In this document: positions 51,201 through 62,051 of the stretch, in pieces
Numbering within the stretch: the first letter of the stretch is position 1
Layout: each line of letters begins with the position of its first letter
Source of the DNA: Bradysia coprophila
Lineage: Eukaryota > Arthropoda > Insecta > Diptera > Sciaridae
Direction of reading: 5' to 3'
Assembly (NCBI RefSeq): GCF_014529535.1
Contig: NW_023503972.1
Coordinates: 620,001-684,000, forward strand
DNA: 64,000 bases
The notes under the pieces: generated by a model
The model's input: only the letters and a program-made list of their open reading frames with translations
Databases searched by the model: none
Told to the model about the DNA's origin: nothing
Position numbers and translations under genes: made by a program

Positions 51201-54200
51201 AACACTCGGCCTGAAACTGTTCGTTTTCAGAACTACACCGTTTGTTTATAGAAGTTACAGTCGTGTAACTCTTCACACACGGCTATTCATCTGTTATCGA
51301 TAACGACGACAAAAATTATAACAAGCTCTGTGTCAATATGGTCCTTTATATAGTAAAATGCATGTTTAAAAAAATTGAAGTACAAGATTTGAAATCAACC
51401 GATCAAAAATACTTTGATCGTGGAAGTAATAGATGCGATAATAATACTGGTCATATGCTTGCCGTCTGTAAATTTTCTGAAAATTTAAAATTTTGAACAT
51501 GAGCCATAACTAGAAATATTTGATAATAAAACTGACGTAGAGAATGTGAAATTGATCTTCTCAAATTGTAAAATTTTACAATTTCCAAATATATAGAGCA
51601 GCCATACTACTCATCTCTTGTTATATTTAAATAACCGAAGCAATTATACCCATGACAACCGCATTCATAACATTCATAGACGGTGTTTCGTGAAACGTTA
51701 TGAATAATTTAACGTCGATTTCGAAGAAAATTCTCAAACGAAGCCAAATGAATGCAATCACATCATCCTAAATTGATACGTTTGCAATTAATTAGCTCGT
51801 AAGCGATGTTATTAGAATTGAATTAAGTCGGTACTCTTGACCTTGGCTTTTTAAAAGCAAATAAACACTTTGTTGTACCGATTGCAGATGTGAAAATTGT
51901 TTTTTTTTTGGAAAATATGAAAAACTCGTTGAAAAAAGCGTGATTTTTCCAGAAAAGTAGGGGAGGATAATTTTGATTTGTAACACTTGAGGAACAAACC
52001 AGATGACTCGATAACAAAAAAAAGGCTAAGGCTCAATTCGAAGCCCTAATGATATCCATATCCATATCTAACAACCAATTATTCTCATAAAACTTATTAC
52101 TACAATGAAGCAACAGCAAAGACATGAAATTAATAATAAAATTCTTACATTCATACACTCATCACAGTAACACATATCATCGAAATCCTCGTCCTCATAG
52201 CCACTATTCAAGGTATCGTCGTCGACGTCATCGCCATTATGATTATTGTGCCGTAATTGATTGTTTCGGCGCAGCTTTTTCAAACGCCACCAATCTTTGA
52301 GCCATGTCCATTCCATTTAATAATTTTGCGTTTTTATTTCTATACTTCTCACTTCTTCCACTTTTGTTTTTCTTTTCGTTTTCTTAATAAATTATATTTT
52401 AGAATGATACTGTAACAATCACGCATATAATTCCGTTGTGATGACGATAAACATGTAGAATATTTAAAAGTTAAATGCCAATCGGTTCGGGTTTTTGTTT
52501 TGTTTATTTGTTAAACAAACAGAGGCACATTTTTCTTTGAAGTTTTCAAACTTTATTTTTATGATTTATTGTCCATAAAACGATGAAGGATTAAAATAAA
52601 ATCAATTTCTGTCGATGGAATCAGTTTGGCGTGTAAGAAAGTATGTCAAAATATTTCACAGAAAATGGATAGAAATGGAAAGAAATATTTCAAATTTACG
52701 TTAATGAACTGAATCGTTTTGGTTTTTGATCAGGGGTCGTCCATAAAGAACTTTAACAGTTTTTGAAGCATTTCTCATATCCATTTCCCGCTGTGTCCGC
52801 ACTTTGTCGATACTTGTACCATGACACTTTTCCTAAACATCCCTTGTCCTTAGATAGTGAACGTCGTTTTTTATTAGAGACGATTCATAAAATACGCACG
52901 CTAAAAATGACGACCCCCTTTTTGTAAGTAAAAATGTGTGCAAATTTGATTGAAAATGCACAAAGTTGTGTCTAATGCCTTTCCCCCCTAGAAGCGTGCG
53001 CCTTTTGTGAATGATCCCTTAACTAATTTCTATAATGAACTGGAAATGGAACGTGTTGTCAATTAATTTAAATTTTTCATTAACATAACACGAACAAATT
53101 GTTGTTGATATTGACGTTTCATTTAATAAATTTGATTTTATTTGCAAATATTCAATGAGACGAACTGTTTGACGAGCCTGACGATTTTCGTTGATCACAA
53201 TGATATTTTACACTCACTTTGTTCAATTTGTTTGCAAACAATAATCACGTCTTCGCATGAAGGTTCTCTTATAATATGAAGATAATCAAGTCAGATAAGA
53301 AACGGCCTCTCGTTAAAATAATCAAAATTTATTTTTTCTTTTCTATTGTTCATTTTATACATCAACCAACGTCATCGATAAAAACCCACGAAAAAAAGAG
53401 TTCTTATCAAACATTCCGTCACATTACGAAGATTACGTCAATTGTAAAATCGAAAACTTTTGTTATTTCGGAGTAAAAACAACAAAAAGCAAATTGTTCA
53501 AATTGTTTCATCATACACACGAAGCATCATCGTCATTAAATTGAAACCATCCAGGCTCTCTGTCTTATCAAAATGTAACCGAATGTGGAATAAATACTGT
53601 TGTTTACTGATCGCGGTCACGAGTCACAGCCATCAACATAAATTCGATATTTTTTTATGCTCACATACGAATTCTATAATTAAAAGCTCTTTAACTGCTC
53701 ATCAGCCCATCGATTTATTTGTGCGTTTGTATGAAAATGTGTGGAGAAAGAAAAACGAAGTCAAGTTCATCACTAGCCCAATTTAATTTATACGAAACGA
53801 AATTACACTTAATTAATGCCCAACCTAAAATGATTCCATCAAAACAAATATTTTCTACAGCACAGAGGGTATAAGTGTACATTAGGATGTATTATATATA
53901 GACAATAAACTCTATTGATAATCAAAACGATTGCAAAAACGAAATTTTTATTTTTTGTACAAAAATTTTTTGGTTCATCATCCGCGCACGATAGACGATT
54001 TATCACTGAAGCTTATACGGGACAATTTTCTGTGCGAGTCTTTTTTTCGCTTTCTTGTGTTATAGAAACTCCGCACCACACACATATACACCACAACAGA
54101 TATTGTTAGACGAGTGTCATTTTTCTCAGTTGCCGAACATTTTTTTCAACTTTATGCGGAGAGCGCAATTTTCGGTCTATAAATTCATCTCTGATTATCA

Positions 54201-57200
54201 AAGTCGATATTCTACAAAAAACCGAAAAATGTTCCAATTCAGTTTCCATATTTTTATTTGGGAAAATTGATTTGAATGAAAATGTGTTTACAAATCCGAA
54301 AATACGAACGTGTATATATTGTAGTGTGTACAACTCATCGCTCTCAGAGCGCTTTTTGTTCGGTATATTTAGCTACGATGACGATTGTTTACATTCAAAC
54401 ATCTGAGTTGACGGTTCGCGGATAAGTGGACAGCTCATTTTGACAGGAATAGGAATTTACACGAAGTGCCGAAAAATATAATTTTTTTTTCAACCACACA
54501 ATGAACTTCAAGGCCAACAAATTTGGAAGTATGCAGAGGATTGATGGTGCTAATTTTGAAAAGAAATCTTCGGCTACAAAACGTAGCTGAACTTTGACCT
54601 CTTTAGTTAATTGAAGCCAAAAGAAGTCGTCGGCTTCTCGGTTTCGTTTAGAGTCAATTTTAAGAGCTATGATCTCTTGAACTAGGACTATAGCTTTCAA
54701 GGTTCATGCAACATGAAGAGTATAAAAATGTGGGCAGTCACTATAATTCGTATACATAGAGCTACTACACAGCATGCGTAACTTTATTGATATAATACAC
54801 TATAATTCGTTCAGGGAATGTGAAAATCAGCTGTTCAATTACGACAGAAACACACGACAGAGTAATACAGGCAGTAACAAAATTAGTCTGTGCATTTCGC
54901 CGAAAGAAATATTTTAGAAATTGAGGCAACAATTTATCCACGATATCCACGATTGGTGGAAATAAAAGAAGCATGAACACTGCTAATTGAACAGCTAGTG
55001 GATTTAAAACATTCAAAATAATTGCGCCTTGTCAACTTTCGGCACCCTGGACTTTACTTAAATAGTCGAAGAATGCCTCCAAATAAATTTCTAAAAATCT
55101 AAAACTGAATTCTAGATTTTTAGAGATTTATTTGGAGGCATTCCACGACTATTTAAGTAAAGTTCAGGGTGCCGAAAGTTGACAAGCCGCAATTATTTTG
55201 AATGTGTTAAGTCGAATGAAGAACGAACAGCATTCGAATCTATCAAATTTTCAATAAAAATTAAAAAGCTACTGTACATCACGCCAGTGTAACCAGACAG
55301 AGGCAGGATCAGTCGATTTGATGAGGGACGTATAAGTTCATAAATAAGCCTTTGGCTTTGACGAGAACCGCTTTTTTACGCTTACCAATGCAAATGCATA
55401 AAATAAATTCGTAAACGTTTATAACGGTATTTAGGTCCTTTCTTTGAATGTACTTGCCTTCACTGCTCCTATCTGATTTTCTTCATTCTACAGCGGCCAC
55501 ATAAACTCGTAACAGTTTTCACTGGCATTACTTTATCGAAGAGATTTGAGTCCACATTTCTCACATGGTCTTTTTGTTGTGTGACTCTTGTACTGAAAGT
55601 AATTTTGCTCAACTCATTCACGGTAAGAAGCTAATAAACTTAAAATCTCAACGGTTGATAAATAAATTCGTAAAGACAGCAGAAGTGACTTGAAGCAGTC
55701 AGAGCATTTTATCAAAACTAGTTGAGTCCACTTTTCATGTAAAACGTGAGAGAGGGGGAGACAGTTGTATTTCAACTATTAATTTTAGAAGAGTGAAGAG
55801 AATGTTGGACTCAACTGTTTTTGATAAAACACTCGATCTATGTCCATAAATTGATAAGCGTGCTATAGTTTGCGATTTTAGTACTATTGCAATAAATTTC
55901 TACACGGAAATAACGTAAAATACGCATGTACGTACAGGGTACGATTAACGTGTGAGGTGAAACGCAATCTCGTACGTACAATGTACATTTAAGTCGTAAA
56001 ACTTCACGTATTAATCATACAATTTACAAATGAGTTAAGCATTCGAAACATTCGTCTTGTCGTGCTCAACGACGATAAGACTATACGGTTCACCCATTCG
56101 AACTTTACTCGAGTCAGACGTAAAATTTTACGGCTTAAGCCAAGTATACAACCAGCCGGTGAAATGAAATTTTGACCATCCATCTGTCAAAAGGTCAAAA
56201 CTTTGTGTGGAAAAATGTATGAGAATCTCATTTCACCGGCTGGTTGTATACTCGGCCTTCAATGCACATTGTACGTAGGAGAGATTGCAACTCACACACA
56301 AACGTAAATCGTACTCGTCCTGGATATTTTACGTTTTTTCCGTGTAGTTATTCCATTGAAGCATCCATGGAACAGACCGTGCATGTTTTGTATTCAATTG
56401 ACAGAGTGAATGTGTCCTTTCAAGTTTTGGATTTTGTTTACAAATTTGTTCGGAGAGCTGTTATTTACGCACAAATGAATATTTTGGCAACTCTAATTGG
56501 TAATTGGAAGAAAAACAAAAAATATTTAACTGAAATGTCTGATGATAGATTTTACTCTGTATGCAATACTTTTGCAATTAAACTGAAATTACAATCTATG
56601 CTGCCAAATTGAGGTGAATAAGTTTTCGATGATTTCACTAGATTAGATTGTGAGACACGAAACGGCAAAACATCGACTACAGCACAGTACGTCACACATA
56701 TAAACTCTCGTTTAATAAATATTTGCAGGAATATCTACAAAATTATCTCTTTTCGATTTAAAAATAAACCAAAATATTGTGTAAGCCTCATAAAAATTTG
56801 CGAATTTATAAGTTTCTGTGATATTATTAGATGTCGAGATATGCTTTGAACGTATCGAAAAATCGAAGTAAGGTTTATGTTCACAAATTATCTACGTAGT
56901 TGGCATCAGAACAATTTTAATGGCAGGGTAACAAGGGACATTTTGTGAGCTCCGAATCGAAAGCAGGTGTTAGTAGTTTAAAAACGATTCCACTTAATTA
57001 CTGCTTCTATCTGTCCTATGTTAAATATTTGTTTTCTCCTTATTTTAAGGGTGGTACGATTTTGTTATTATTACCATAGTTGCTCGTCCAAGGGCATTAA
57101 CTTAGATTATTACGATTTTTCTCTTCGTACCAATACTCGCTGCATGGGTGATTAAATAAATGATATTTGAGAACAGGGTAAAGTAACAATGTCATTTGAT

Positions 57201-57971
57201 GGTGTTACTATGGGACCTACTTTCTCATCCTGAAAAATATTTTTTGCAGAGAGTGGAACACAATATAAAAGTGATTTGATAACCCCATATACCCCATTCA
57301 CGTAATAGAGGGATTGCGATTTTCTCACGTCAGAATAAAACGTATGATTCATAGGTCGACTCTCTATACATTCTCTACGGGGAAGTTAGTTTAATTGACA
57401 AGTTTTCGCCAGAGTAATTATAAGTGAAAATCGCAATCTCTCTAAAATATGGTTTGCCACATATTACTGTGAATTCAGACTCGTAGACCGAAAATAATAA
57501 CAAAAGTCGGTTTAAAGGAGACTCAAAAATGTACAATAACCATTTCTACGTTGAACATTTTCGACTTATCCTAGAGCAACATTGTGGAAGTCACCATCGC
57601 TTTATGTTTAATTTAGATAAGAATGAAGTTAAACAATGTCGGTTTTCTGTTGCAAAGCAGTGAGTTCGCTTCACCTTTCTCACACTGAGACACAATTTCA
57701 TTCAACAAATTCGTTTGCATACTATAACGATAGTCGGCAGAATTTCAATTAATTTAAAAAAAATGTTCATTTTTCTCGAGAAATTGATAACAATTAGCAA
57801 GTGGTCATGTTACATCGCCGATCGATATTCATGCCTGGGAAAATGTAACAAAATTAAAAATATAAATGCATCACTCACCAGCGCAATTAAATTCCCATCG
57901 TGTCCTACATAAAATCCAGGTCGATTCTGCTTAAGACCTTGATAACCACTTTCAAGCTCGGTGTATGACAT
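36247..57971 (-). CDS. PPIP5K: PPIP5K, inositol hexakisphosphate/diphosphoinositol-pentakisphosphate kinase
   Basis: A complete gene of the VIP1/PPIP5K family, which makes 1-position inositol pyrophosphates (IP7, IP8) in the cytoplasm and carries an opposing phosphatase domain. Exons: 57971-57879 or 52316-52149 (alternative first); then 49317-49120, 49063-48923, 48825-48735, 48676-48522, 48453-48366, 47496-47292, 47226-46945, 46877-46792, 46669-46573, 46505-46402, 46077-45961, 45725-45677, 45608-45411, 45334-45234, 45166-44948, 44883-44270, 44206-44105, 44039-43754, 43722-43678, 38577-37804, 36458-36247. All phases agree. Length is 1418 codons through the internal TGA, or 1389 residues if 38244-38158 is spliced out (31-residue start). 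Weak donors: 47291 (GTTTGA) and 43753 (GTGTCA). Confidence 0.95.
37804..38577 (-). CDS. PPIP5K: PPIP5K tail exon with an in-frame TGA
   Basis: The acceptor at 38578 starts [15 protein letters not shown]. The frame runs open to ...GNNIKVL, meets TGA at 38188-38186 followed by CCC, and continues open in the same frame to the donor at 37803. Past the stop it encodes [20 protein letters not shown] and [20 protein letters not shown]. This corresponds to the conserved LFSTxVIxGSSSAPN segment in PPIP5K tails. The conserved region must be translated in some isoform, by readthrough of the TGA or by removal of an 87-nt in-frame intron (38244-38158). Confidence 0.85.
38186..38188 (-). other. In-frame TGA before the conserved PPIP5K tail
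   Basis: TTA TGA CCC. The C after UGA is the leakiest context, which favours readthrough. A weak donor A|GTACTAAC at 38244 and acceptor ATATCCCTAG ending at 38158, with a CTTAAT branch-like motif between, would excise it without shifting frame. Confidence 0.85.
38578..43677 (-). other. PPIP5K 5.1-kb intron
   Basis: Apart from the LINE remnant at 40552-41341 I see no gene in this intron. 40.3-40.45 kb is degenerate GGATTT/TTTTTG low-complexity sequence. 43.14-43.33 kb has degenerate repeats of CCCGA and GGAACCTC. Confidence 0.6.
40552..41341 (+). pseudogene. LINE remnant: endonuclease start, frameshifted
   Basis: YYQN at about 41146-41157 is followed, after a frameshift of about 5 missing bases, by [20 protein letters not shown] and [15 protein letters not shown], up to a stop at 41339. 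YYQN..GLRTK...ALTETWLN is the N-terminal signature of the APE endonuclease of jockey-like insect non-LTR retrotransposons. The Trp before LN is changed to Gly. Upstream open frames from 40552 may be ORF1 remains but are not recognisable. It lies in the 5.1-kb PPIP5K intron between exons 43678 and 38577, antisense to the gene. It is dead and 3'-truncated. Confidence 0.8.
44270..46877 (-). CDS. PPIP5K: PPIP5K histidine-acid-phosphatase-like exons
   Basis: Nine exons continue from [92 protein letters not shown] and [20 protein letters not shown]. They end with [20 protein letters not shown] and the [13 protein letters not shown] region. This is the 1- or 5-phosphate phosphatase domain of the family; the RHGxRTP motif and the later conserved His (ESHVHSL) are present, so activity is plausible. 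The acceptor at 46077 could also be 3 bp further on (46074), giving one residue fewer. Confidence 0.93.
46945..49317 (-). CDS. PPIP5K: PPIP5K ATP-grasp kinase exons
   Basis: Seven exons encode the N-terminal kinase. It starts with [19 protein letters not shown], then [40 protein letters not shown] and [20 protein letters not shown]. The ATP-grasp core follows: [57 protein letters not shown] and [20 protein letters not shown]. These lie at about residues 50-380 of isoform A and match the family almost without change, so the kinase is intact. The exon at 47226 also begins the phosphatase-like domain with VIRHGDRTP (Arg near residue 400). Confidence 0.95.
47762..48010. repeat. 18-bp minisatellite in a PPIP5K intron
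   Basis: About 13 copies of TTTGTACCGATTGACAAA-type units (variants GTGCCGATTGACCAA, GATTGACACA). Because the unit is 18 bp, frames stay open across it on both strands, producing spurious repeat ORFs. It lies in the 868-bp intron between exons 48366 and 47496. Confidence 0.9.
52149..52316 (-). CDS. PPIP5K: PPIP5K alternative first coding exon B
   Basis: ATG at 52316 opens 56 codons: a Trp/Lys/Arg-rich start ([17 protein letters not shown]), then a very acidic stretch ([20 protein letters not shown]) with CYCDEC. It ends AAT|GTAAGA in phase 0, the same phase as exon A. It is therefore best read as a mutually exclusive start under its own promoter. An amphipathic basic-aromatic start could suit membrane association (inference). 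Confidence 0.7.
55010..55204. repeat. Near-perfect palindrome, 195 bp (MITE)
   Basis: CATTCAAAATAATTGCG at 55010 is inverted at 55204, and the arms stay matched with few mismatches almost to the centre (CTAAAAATCTAAAACTGAAT region). Almost no loop remains. Such long near-perfect palindromes are typical of young foldback elements. Confidence 0.88.
55900..56347. mobile_element. TIR element, 448 bp, with an inner foldback
   Basis: The ends CTACACGGAAA...TTTCCGTGTAG are inverted, and arms of about 85 bp are related (CACGGAAATAACGTAAAATA; GTACGATT; GCAATCTC; ACGTACAATGTACATT). Inside, 56138-56258 is a second inverted repeat (AGTATACAACCAGCCGGTGA and its inverse), so one MITE seems nested in another. 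There is no transposase. Confidence 0.78.
57879..57971 (-). CDS. PPIP5K: PPIP5K alternative first coding exon A
   Basis: ATG at 57971 opens 31 codons ([15 protein letters not shown], then [10 protein letters not shown]) ending CTG|GTGAGT in phase 0. It can join the shared exon at 49317 (GDIDLIQ...). The composition is protein-like and the exon is the most distal one seen, about 8.6 kb from the shared exon. Confidence 0.75.
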
Positions 57972-58526
57972 AACTAAAACTTTCGTGCTTCAATATTATC
58001 CTTTTAGTGCAATTAATTTAGCGCATTTATGAACTGCTCCACAGTTCTTCCACCAAACCGGAACGATTAATTATTCCACGCAATGTGGTATACTTATGGC
58101 ACTAAACGATCGTTATTCTCCAGATTTAATTCCCATTGCAAAAGAAATCAACTCTCTCTAAATAAAGTAAACACTGTCTGAAGGATAATGCACAGCCGTT
58201 CCAATTAGAACACTGAATAAAAATTAACTTAACTTTTCACTGAATTATTGACTGTACACATGTTGCTAATATTTACATGTATTGCTGATAAAATTTTGTT
58301 GATTTTGCTTTATCTCGGGTATAATAATTAAAATTCGAGTCGGCAAAATCAAATATAAATTAGAAGAAGAAAAAAAAACTATTTTTATAAATCGATCGGA
58401 GAAATTCGGAATCGTCGGAAACATTTGACAGCTGAGCCTTCGTTAGTAACACATGCCAGTTGTGAGCACTGCTACATTTTTTGTATGTTATTATTTGAAT
58501 TTTATGAATTGTATGTTCGTCTTCTT

Positions 58527-58739
58527 AAGTATAGTTTCCACTTAAAAAGAGCAGTCCGTTTAGCCTCCGTTTACATGACATTTGTAAAATAGAACAAAGG
58601 AACTGTCACGTAAACGGAGTAAAAAATGAAATAAATTCAATTTCCACTCCGTTTGCATGACAGTTCTTTTGTTCTAATTTACAACTGTCATGTAGACGGA
58701 GGCTAAACGGAGTGCTCCTTTTAAGTGGAAACTATACTT
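58527..58739. repeat. Foldback MITE, 213 bp
   Basis: AAGTATAGTTTCCACTTAAA at the left is inverted at the right end (to 58739). Arms of about 90-100 bp share GTTTAGCCTCCGTTTACATG and an inner CTCCGTTTGCATGACAG repeat, with small differences. It has no coding content. Confidence 0.87.
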
Positions 58740-58834
58740 TACTCTTCAGCGAGTATATAAGAACAATTGAATAGGGTGAAAACACCAGTGGACGCGGCTT
58801 TCAAATTCGGCCAAAAGGTATACCCATCTATACG

Positions 58835-58962
58835 GTGTTTAAGTAGAGCGAGATGGAAAATCAACTCGGGGTCTGCTGTCATCGATAATACAAAAGAATC
58901 TGACAGCAGACCCCGAGATGGAACAATAGGTTGTCATTTCGCCATCTCTCTCACTTAAACAC
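58835..58962. repeat. Inverted repeat, 128 bp
   Basis: GTGTTTAAGT...ACTTAAACAC form the outer ends. The inner part TCGGGGTCTGCTGTCA and its inverse TGACAGCAGACCCCGA form a perfect stem. GAGATGG/CCATCTC lie between. It is MITE-like. Confidence 0.78.
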
Positions 58963-59068
58963 TCTATTGGACAAATGAAAGAAATTAAGTTTCTTGTGGG
59001 AAATTCATTACATCTGCATTTACAATCAGTGTACTAGGATAACAATGATACCGATCACAATTAGTTAT

Positions 59069-59205
59069 TTACGTATCGATTGAGTAGGCCGAAAGAGTTA
59101 CGTATTAAGTTTTGTATGCTTGCTAAGAGGACCGAAAGTAAAGAAATGTCAATTCAATTTGCGAATTGACAGCTTTATTTCGGTCCTCTTAGCAAGCATA
59201 CAAAG
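59069..59205 (+). repeat. MITE-like element, copy 2 of the family at 19260-19416
   Basis: It starts TTACGTATCGATTGAGTAGG, then CCGAAAGAGTTACGTATTAA. It includes an inverted repeat TTTGTATGCTTGCTAAGAGG / CCTCTTAGCAAGCATACAAA around CCGAAAG...TTTCGG. It is homologous to the minus strand of 19260-19416 over its first 65-70 bp. Confidence 0.72.
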
Positions 59206-62051
59206 ATCATTTTCATTATACGGTACTTTTCAACGTAACCCCACTTAATTTTTCGTCAAGTAGTCCTTAACCTCAATCAATTGACGTTAACTGCGTTCAA
59301 TTTACTGATTTTTATCTGAAAATCGTTCGTTCAATTCATTCGATATTTTTCGACATGTCTGACAGTTGGGATCGTGTCTGACGTTTACAAGGTCATACTT
59401 GACAGCTGAATGAAAACTTACAAAATGTTCGTTGAAGTTATGGCTCTGTGATGCACTCGTTTGTTTTCGGGTTGACAAAAAAAATCTTTAACTTGTGTTG
59501 AAATACGTTATTCCTAACTTATGCTTTTTTAGTGAATCCGATTCCAGCACTCGTTTCCGGCTCGAGCTGGAAACCTCTCGTTTGCTAAACAAGCATTTTA
59601 TCATGCGTTAGGAAAATAACAAACTTATTATAGAGCGATGGAAAATACCTATGAAAAAGTGAGTGAAGAGTTTCCGTTGTTTTTTTAACGGTGAACAAAT
59701 GGAGTGAAGTGCGGATGAAACGGTTAAAGCCTAATATGCGAATGACAGTTGTATGAGAGAGAAGTATGACTTCATTCTCTAACCCTCACTTGAGGTGTAC
59801 ATCAAATTTCCTACGTTATCGACGACGTATATCTGCTTAAAATTCAAAATGAAAAGGTAACAAGGAAAAAGTAACCACAGCATTGAAGCAATATTCGCCA
59901 TATTCTCATATCAGAGTGAGTTTGTCAATACCCTCTCTAGCAAACAAACTCCGTTTTGACGCTGTCAAAATACCACCTTATTCCTTTGTTGTAGACGTAT
60001 ATATACTGTTGACTAATTTCTACAGAGGCTAAGTTGCATTTTTACCACTTTAATAAATGTAGTTAGGTTGCAAGAGAGGGTATTGATGTTTACATATGAT
60101 ACATTTACTGAATTCGCTCAAAATCAAAAGTTGAAGAGCAATGGTTATTTATGACATGGAGTGCAAATTTCTTTTCTAATTCTAGGCTCTGCATGTGTAA
60201 CTATGCCACGAGCTCACGTTGCACTGAGATTCATGCAACGATTTATGCAACAGAGGCATCTAAAGTTTGCAAGTTATGATGCTGAGTTGTAAGAACAGGT
60301 TAATACCAAGGTTGATATAGTGGGGAGGCGCGACCGGTGCGTATCATGTTTGGTATCGTTACAAAGCTTAAGCTTAGGGCTAAGCAACTGTACATATTTT
60401 GATTAAGTTGGAAGTGTTCCAGCAGTGCACAAGGTTCGCCGACGGTAGCGAAAAAAATATGCTCAAAAATTGGCCACTACAGACAACATCTAAAAAATCA
60501 CTTACTAGTGGTGGATAGAGCTTGTAACACTCTGTCCAAATCAACAATCCGAAACTTCCACGGTTGCTTCCTTTTGAAGATATCGACCATTGAAAATCGT
60601 GATTTTTCGACTACTTGGGCTACAGCTGACCAACCAGATGTTCCAATGTGATTTTTTTTTTTAAATAAAAAGTCTTAGAATTAGTCCCGCTACCGATCCC
60701 AATATAAGTCAGAATTAACCGCTACTCTACCGGCCGTGGACGACACAGCTGCTGGTTCTCAGAAACGACCCAGCTGTTCGGTCTGATTTTTTCCTGTGTG
60801 ATGTTCTTGTCCATCACTGATTGATAATATAAAAAAAAAAATTGGTGGTCGGCATTCCCTATTTAACCTCGTTTTTAACCAACCGTGTACCACCATGAGA
60901 CCCTGACTTTCAGCCAAGGAAGTAGCAAAGTTTACCAATTATAGGAGAAACATTTATTATGTTTTCATATAACCGGCTTTTTATTGCCACTTAATCTGAT
61001 TACTTCTGCGGTTTATGAGTCCTATATGCTAGTTACCCAATACGATAAAATAATAAAATCAAAATATTAAAAATTAATTGCAACTTAAAGATGGTCTTCA
61101 GAAAACCTTAAGTTACACCAGTTTCCATTAACATAGGTTGTTAATGATAAAGTAAATATTGACAATGCCCTCCGATCAATTAAACGGTAATCGAAATCGG
61201 AATTTTCAACAGAATGATGTTAGCACCAGGACCTGCTCTAAGGAATTATCTAGAAATCTCAAGAGTTTAGATCTTTCAAACTCTTTAAAATTCGCAAAAT
61301 TCTTAAATTTTAGAATTTTGAACATCTTTGAGAATTTTCCGGGAGTTAGAAAATTATCAGGAATATCCAGAATTTTCAAAATTCAATTTCACAAAAATAG
61401 GCCCTTGTCTGCGCACTTAATAACTTAGTAAATAGCACACTTAGGCTCGTAATCTTCCTAGTATCGTGAACTCATCAATACGCTGTAATATGACATACGT
61501 ACAGAAGACATACAGAAGCGCAGATCCCACTATACGCTGATAAAATTTTTTTGTCAACATCATCAGCCTCATTTCTACCTTACTTCGACTATATTCGACT
61601 ATATAGTCAATATTCCAACATCTGACATGTATATTGTACATGTCCGACGCATAATCATACATACTGCTTGTGACTTTTCGTGTCACTCGTATGTTTATAC
61701 ACTCTACACGATACGTCGTTGCGTTATTACTTACGATGATTTTACATTCGAGAAAATTCGTCAAAGTGTTGTCGTGGGTGCCGCATCATCATCATCATCA
61801 TTCAAGGACATTCCTTCCTTTTTGTTCACAGTAAACTACAACTGTTGTACCGATGTCACAAAGTCCGCAAATGGTTATACTTCACGTGCACATGAGCCGG
61901 TCTTAACATCATCATTACCACTTTTTTCTCCGGTATATTTAAACACATTTTTTTAAAATTGATTGGTAGGGGGATTGGCAATACTTTCGGGCTGCAGTCA
62001 GAAACCTTTAAATACATTCTGAGGTAGCCGATCATAAACATACTGTACGTC

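Larger units (their letters stand above)
49318..57878 (-). other. PPIP5K 5' introns
   Basis: Long introns around first exon B. They contain two foldback elements (55010-55204 and 55900-56347) and otherwise AT-rich sequence in which I see nothing. A promoter for exon B should lie above 52316, but no motif can be fixed. Confidence 0.55.
57972..62051. other. Intergenic, foldback-rich
   Basis: Region between the PPIP5K distal first exon and the secreted-protein gene. It holds the elements at 58527-58739, 58835-58962 and 59069-59205. The rest (59.2-62.0 kb) shows no gene. 61.2-61.4 kb is degenerate AGAATTTT-type sequence with a chance ORF. Confidence 0.55.

Noticed and set aside
61159..61428. 89-codon ORF
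   Set aside because: Derives from degenerate AGAATTTT/TCTAGAAAT low-complexity sequence.
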